This document shows, in pieces, positions 61,561-64,000 of a stretch of 64,000 bases of DNA. The DNA is taken from positions 310,001-374,000 of the forward strand of contig CALDCB010000008.1 of the NCBI GenBank assembly GCA_937937585.1. The letters run 5' to 3'. The position numbers and the translations under genes are program-made. Under the pieces are notes generated by a model that did no database searches, was not told the origin of the DNA, and saw nothing but the letters and a program-made list of their open reading frames with translations. This DNA is from an uncultured Coriobacteriaceae bacterium. Its GTDB lineage: Bacteria; Actinomycetota; Coriobacteriia; Coriobacteriales; Eggerthellaceae. Position 1 is the stretch's first letter. Each line of letters begins with the position of its first letter.

Positions 61561-61635
61561 GTTCGCTCCTTGAACGAGAGGGATGCACGAAAGATGCGGC
61601 GCGATTCGAAAGCGCCATTACTGAAGAATAGCAAA

Positions 61636-61660
61636 GGAGCCGCCCCTTAAGGACGGCTCC
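61636..61660 (-). terminator. Terminator-like hairpin after the permease gene
   Basis: GGAGCCG-CCTT pairs with AAGG-CGGCTCC (one mismatch each side). It is followed on the minus strand by TTTGC and lies between the permease stop and the GtrA gene. Confidence 0.6.
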
Positions 61661-61723
61661 GAAACGACACTATGAAGCAACCATCTTACCTGCAGGCTGC
61701 AAGGGTGCGCGGGCGAACGCGAT

Positions 61724-61807
61724 GCACGGGTTGCGCACCTTGCGGTCCGCATGGGCTCGCGCGCCGCACGGGTTGTGCACCTTGCGGCCTGTGTGGGCTT
61801 GCGAACC
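61724..61807. repeat. Two 42-bp tandem repeats
   Basis: The unit starting GCACGGGTTGYGCACCTTGC is present at 61724-61765 and 61766-61807 with about eight differences. It lies just past the permease stop codon and codes for nothing I can support. Confidence 0.65.
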
Positions 61808-61820
61808 GCTGCCGAGCCCC

Positions 61821-63257
61821 TTACACAATCTCGAGATCTTCGCGGTCGCGCAGCATCATGGCACGCCAACCGGGAACAAGCGAAGCCAGCCAGTAAAGCA
61901 GGCCACCCATGATGGCCGTGAAGCCCGAGCCGGTGGTGAAGCAGAACAGCGAGCTTTGAATGTCTCCCGTGATGGGGTTGTACACGAACAGCAGAGCGAT
62001 GACCAACGTGACGGCGATGACGCCGATGCCAATCCAGTTGAAGCCACCCTTGAAGTCATACGCAGTGTGGCCTTCGCGATGGTACAGCGACTTCAGCGAG
62101 AACTTGCGTTTACGCAGAATGATGTAGTCGACGAACATGATGCCGATGATCGGGCCCTGGATGTACGCCGCGATCGAGATGAACTGGCCGAAGTTGGCGG
62201 TCACTTCGCCCGTCAGCGTCAGGATGCTGACGTAAATGCAGGAAAGCAGAACCAGGATCTTGTAGTCGACCTTCGGCCATGCGGCCTTCAAAACCATGTC
62301 GTTCACGTAGCCGCCAACAGCCTGCGTGCCGATGTTGGCGAACGCAACCAGCATCAGCGAAAGCAGCGCGATGTTGGGACCAAGGGTTGCCAGCATGACG
62401 GTCGGGTCGCTTTCGTAAACGCCCGTGGTGATGTACATGACGATGGCCATAACAGCGCCGATGAACACGAAGAACGGCGCGACGATGGCATAGCCGGCGA
62501 ACGTTCCCCAGTAGCCGCCGCGCTCGGTGTGGGAAAGACGCGGCAGGACGATTGCCTGCGTGGACCAGCTGAACGAGAAGGCGACCATGCCCTCGGCTGC
62601 AAGCGCATAAGCCTGCATGCGGTCGACTCCCATGTCGGTAAGGTCGGGCTTGTAGGCCACGATCTGGTCGATCGGCACGATGGTGAAGCACATGATGAAC
62701 ACAATGACGCCGATGGCCAAAAGCAAGGTGACCAGAATGCGCGAAGTCCATTTAATGGCAGACGGGCCTGCGATGGCGATCAAAGATCCCAGCACAACGC
62801 TGATGACGCTGATGACGTTCACCCATTGATCGGGAATCAAGATCCCGTACCCGGCGCAGATCTGCGCGATGGACGAACCGAACATGTTGGCCGCAACCGC
62901 GTACCAGAACCAGTTTCCTAAGATAACCGCTGTCGCGAACACCTTCACGCCGCTGTCGCCCAGCACCGCACGCAAGTAAACCCACAGGTCAACGCCGTAG
63001 CGCACCGCGAAAATGACAGGCAGCGACTCGATGATCAGGAACAATCCGCCCATGGCGAACGTGATGATCAACGACTGCCAGAAACTGGTATAGCTGGCGG
63101 TAAGAGCGCCCTGCGAATAGCACCACGTGGCGATTGCGAAGCCGCTGGTTACCAGCAAGGTGTCCCAAAAGCTGTACGTGCGCTCGCCCTTCTTGACGGG
63201 CACCAGGCCGAAAATAGTCTCTTGCTTAACGTAGTCTTGCATCGATTGTTTTGCCAT
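61821..63257 (-). CDS. NCS1-family (cytosine/purine/allantoin-type) permease
   Basis: The 478-residue membrane protein has about twelve helices of the NCS1 nucleobase-cation-symport family, with the typical N-terminal WDTLLVTSGFAIATWCYSQGA (shown in part) and a mid-protein TQAIVLPRLS segment. It probably imports a nucleobase or related heterocycle; the substrate is unknown. A GGAGGTAAC ribosome site follows the stop of the 58-aa gene directly. Confidence 0.88.
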   Translation of the reverse strand: MAKQSMQDYVKQETIFGLVPVKKGERTYSFWDTLLVTSGFAIATWCYSQGALTASYTSFWQSLIITFAMGGLFLIIESLPVIFAVRYGVDLWVYLRAVLGDSGVKVFATAVILGNWFWYAVAANMFGSSIAQICAGYGILIPDQWVNVISVISVVLGSLIAIAGPSAIKWTSRILVTLLLAIGVIVFIMCFTIVPIDQIVAYKPDLTDMGVDRMQAYALAAEGMVAFSFSWSTQAIVLPRLSHTERGGYWGTFAGYAIVAPFFVFIGAVMAIVMYITTGVYESDPTVMLATLGPNIALLSLMLVAFANIGTQAVGGYVNDMVLKAAWPKVDYKILVLLSCIYVSILTLTGEVTANFGQFISIAAYIQGPIIGIMFVDYIILRKRKFSLKSLYHREGHTAYDFKGGFNWIGIGVIAVTLVIALLFVYNPITGDIQSSLFCFTTGSGFTAIMGGLLYWLASLVPGWRAMMLRDREDLEIV

Positions 63258-63267
63258 TGGTTACCTC

Positions 63268-63444
63268 CTACAGAAACTCGCCGATAACCAACAGGGCAAC
63301 GCTCACGATGGGGATGGCGATGATAAGCGCCCAATCAACTTTGTTAAGCGCCTTGGGGAACTGGTAGCCCGGCTCCTCCATCAGCGCCAAGCGCTCGTTG
63401 ATCTCAGCATCAAGCTCGCGCTCGAAGTCGTCGTTTTGCGACAT
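63268..63444 (-). CDS. 58-aa membrane protein cotranscribed with the NCS1 permease
   Basis: This small gene encodes an acidic, helical N-terminal part (MSQNDDFERELDAEINERL) and one C-terminal membrane helix (DWALIIAIPIVSVALLVIG) ending EFL. The ATG at 63444 has an AGAGGTTCAG ribosome site, and a matching promoter lies at 63502-63530. Its TAG stop lies 10 bases before the permease ATG, within the permease ribosome site. I recognise no family; by position it may be a small accessory subunit or assembly factor for the permease. Confidence 0.8.
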   Translation of the reverse strand: MSQNDDFERELDAEINERLALMEEPGYQFPKALNKVDWALIIAIPIVSVALLVIGEFL

Positions 63445-63501
63445 CTGAACCTCTTCTTCTTGTTCTACGTCCGAGTGCCCAAACGTCTCGGAACGTTCAC
63501 G

Positions 63502-63530
63502 ATTATGTTGGCTCCGATGAATTTGAACAA
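63502..63530 (-). promoter_or_regulatory. Predicted promoter of the 58-aa gene and permease
   Basis: TTGTTC (-35, 63525-63530) and CATAAT (-10, 63502-63507) on the minus strand are 17 bases apart, about 58 bases before the ATG at 63444. Confidence 0.6.
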
Positions 63531-63589
63531 GACTTTTGTAAGAATGTGTTCATAAGATTGTAAAAATCCACAAGACTGAACGCACCAAG

Positions 63590-63623
63590 AAAAAATCCGG
63601 GCTCGACGACCGCCGAACCCGGA
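63590..63623 (-). terminator. Terminator of the GH25-like gene
   Basis: A 10-bp stem (63596-63605 with 63614-63623, one mismatch) is followed on the minus strand by six Ts, 46 bases past the stop. Confidence 0.88.
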
Positions 63624-63668
63624 CCTTCGATGACACGCCTGATGGCAAAGCCGTTGCGAAACGACCCG

Positions 63669-64000
63669 TTACGATTTCTTGGCAGCCTGATATGCCTGGG
63701 TCAGATCGATGTTCATATCGACCGCCGCATTGATTCCCGCAACCGAACCGTTGTTGGAATACTGCCAGATAGTGAAGTCGTGCTTGATGGACGGAACAGG
63801 CATGCCGTATTCCGCATACCAAATGTCGTAACTGGAAAGACTGCTCAGCGAATAGCGCGAAAGATCGGTGCTGTTGCCGTAGACCATCGCGGTGTAGCCC
63901 GCCTGCTCGACGCGCGCACAGAAGGCCTTAGCGCATGCGGTCATCTCATCCCTGGAAAGCCCACCCGTGCGCGACTTGCCGGCACCCGCCGCCACTTCCT
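63669..64000 (-). CDS. GH25 lysozyme-like protein, C-terminal part, cut by window edge
   Basis: The visible ~110 residues match the end of a glycoside hydrolase family 25 domain: a conserved aromatic strand (YTAMVYGNSTDLSRY), the WYAEYG segment, and DFTIWQYSNNGSVAGINAAVDMN (shown in part), the usual closing motif. Such enzymes cut peptidoglycan. The catalytic aspartates would lie beyond the window, and the 5' end is missing. No further domain follows the GH25 motif. Confidence 0.82.
   Translation of the reverse strand, partial: EVAAGAGKSRTGGLSRDEMTACAKAFCARVEQAGYTAMVYGNSTDLSRYSLSSLSSYDIWYAEYGMPVPSIKHDFTIWQYSNNGSVAGINAAVDMNIDLTQAYQAAKKS

Noticed and set aside
61722..62921. Plus-strand frame of 399 codons rich in Asp, His and Arg over the NCS1 permease
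   Set aside because: Antisense of a membrane protein gene, which always gives such a composition.
1..64000. CRISPR arrays, insertion sequences, prophage or integrase genes
   Set aside because: I looked for regularly spaced repeats, transposase or integrase motifs and attachment-site duplications at the tRNA genes and saw none.

Overview
The window looks like a chromosomal segment of a moderately GC-rich actinobacterium, most likely Coriobacteriia/Eggerthellaceae (gut anaerobes of the Gordonibacter, Slackia and Eggerthella type). The grounds are the gene content: cytoplasmic-type arylsulfotransferase paralogues, a complete dissimilatory sulfite reductase (dsr) locus, a secretin-less tad pilus locus, and many GTG/TTG starts. 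The assignment rests on family knowledge, not on a database search.

Layout. 0.1-5.4 kb: two tandem arylsulfotransferase-family genes, a thioredoxin-like gene, and a divergent thioredoxin reductase. 5.4-12.2 kb: leuB, a zinc-ribbon protein on the opposite strand, leuDC, a peptidoglycan-binding-domain protein, a polyprenyl synthetase and tRNA-Leu. 12.2-17.1 kb: a Ppx/GppA phosphatase, a DivIC/FtsB-like protein, a DtxR-type regulator with a long structured leader, and threonine synthase. 17.1-27.6 kb: a 13-gene minus-strand tad/Flp pilus locus, mostly linked by 4-base start/stop overlaps. 27.8-31.7 kb: tRNA-Val, a TetR regulator, an ABC importer of the sulfonate/nitrate/taurine type, and tRNA-Glu(CUC).

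31.7-54.5 kb is the main feature: a minus-strand respiratory block for sulfite reduction. In transcription order it reads dsrM2-dsrK2; ferredoxin-dsrA-dsrB-(127-aa unknown)-dsrD-(RsbRD-like)-dsrM-K-J-O-P-dsrC; dsrN-(precorrin-2 dehydrogenase)-hemA-hemC-cobA/hemD; hemB; hemL. A divergent LysR regulator with a cysteine-rich tail sits at its upstream end. The hem and sir genes make siroheme from glutamyl-tRNA, dsrN would amidate it, DsrAB uses it to reduce sulfite, DsrC carries the sulfur, and DsrMKJOP links this to the membrane quinone pool. A tRNA-Glu gene, whose product is the substrate of HemA, lies beside hemL and has an unusual T-stem. No sulfate activation genes (sat, aprAB) are seen, so sulfite from another source is the likely electron acceptor.

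54.5-64 kb: a SanA/DUF218 protein, tatA, leuS, a GNAT acetyltransferase, an acyl-CoA synthetase, a GtrA-family protein, an NCS1-family permease with a 58-aa membrane protein just upstream, and the 3' end of a GH25 lysozyme-like gene cut by the window edge.
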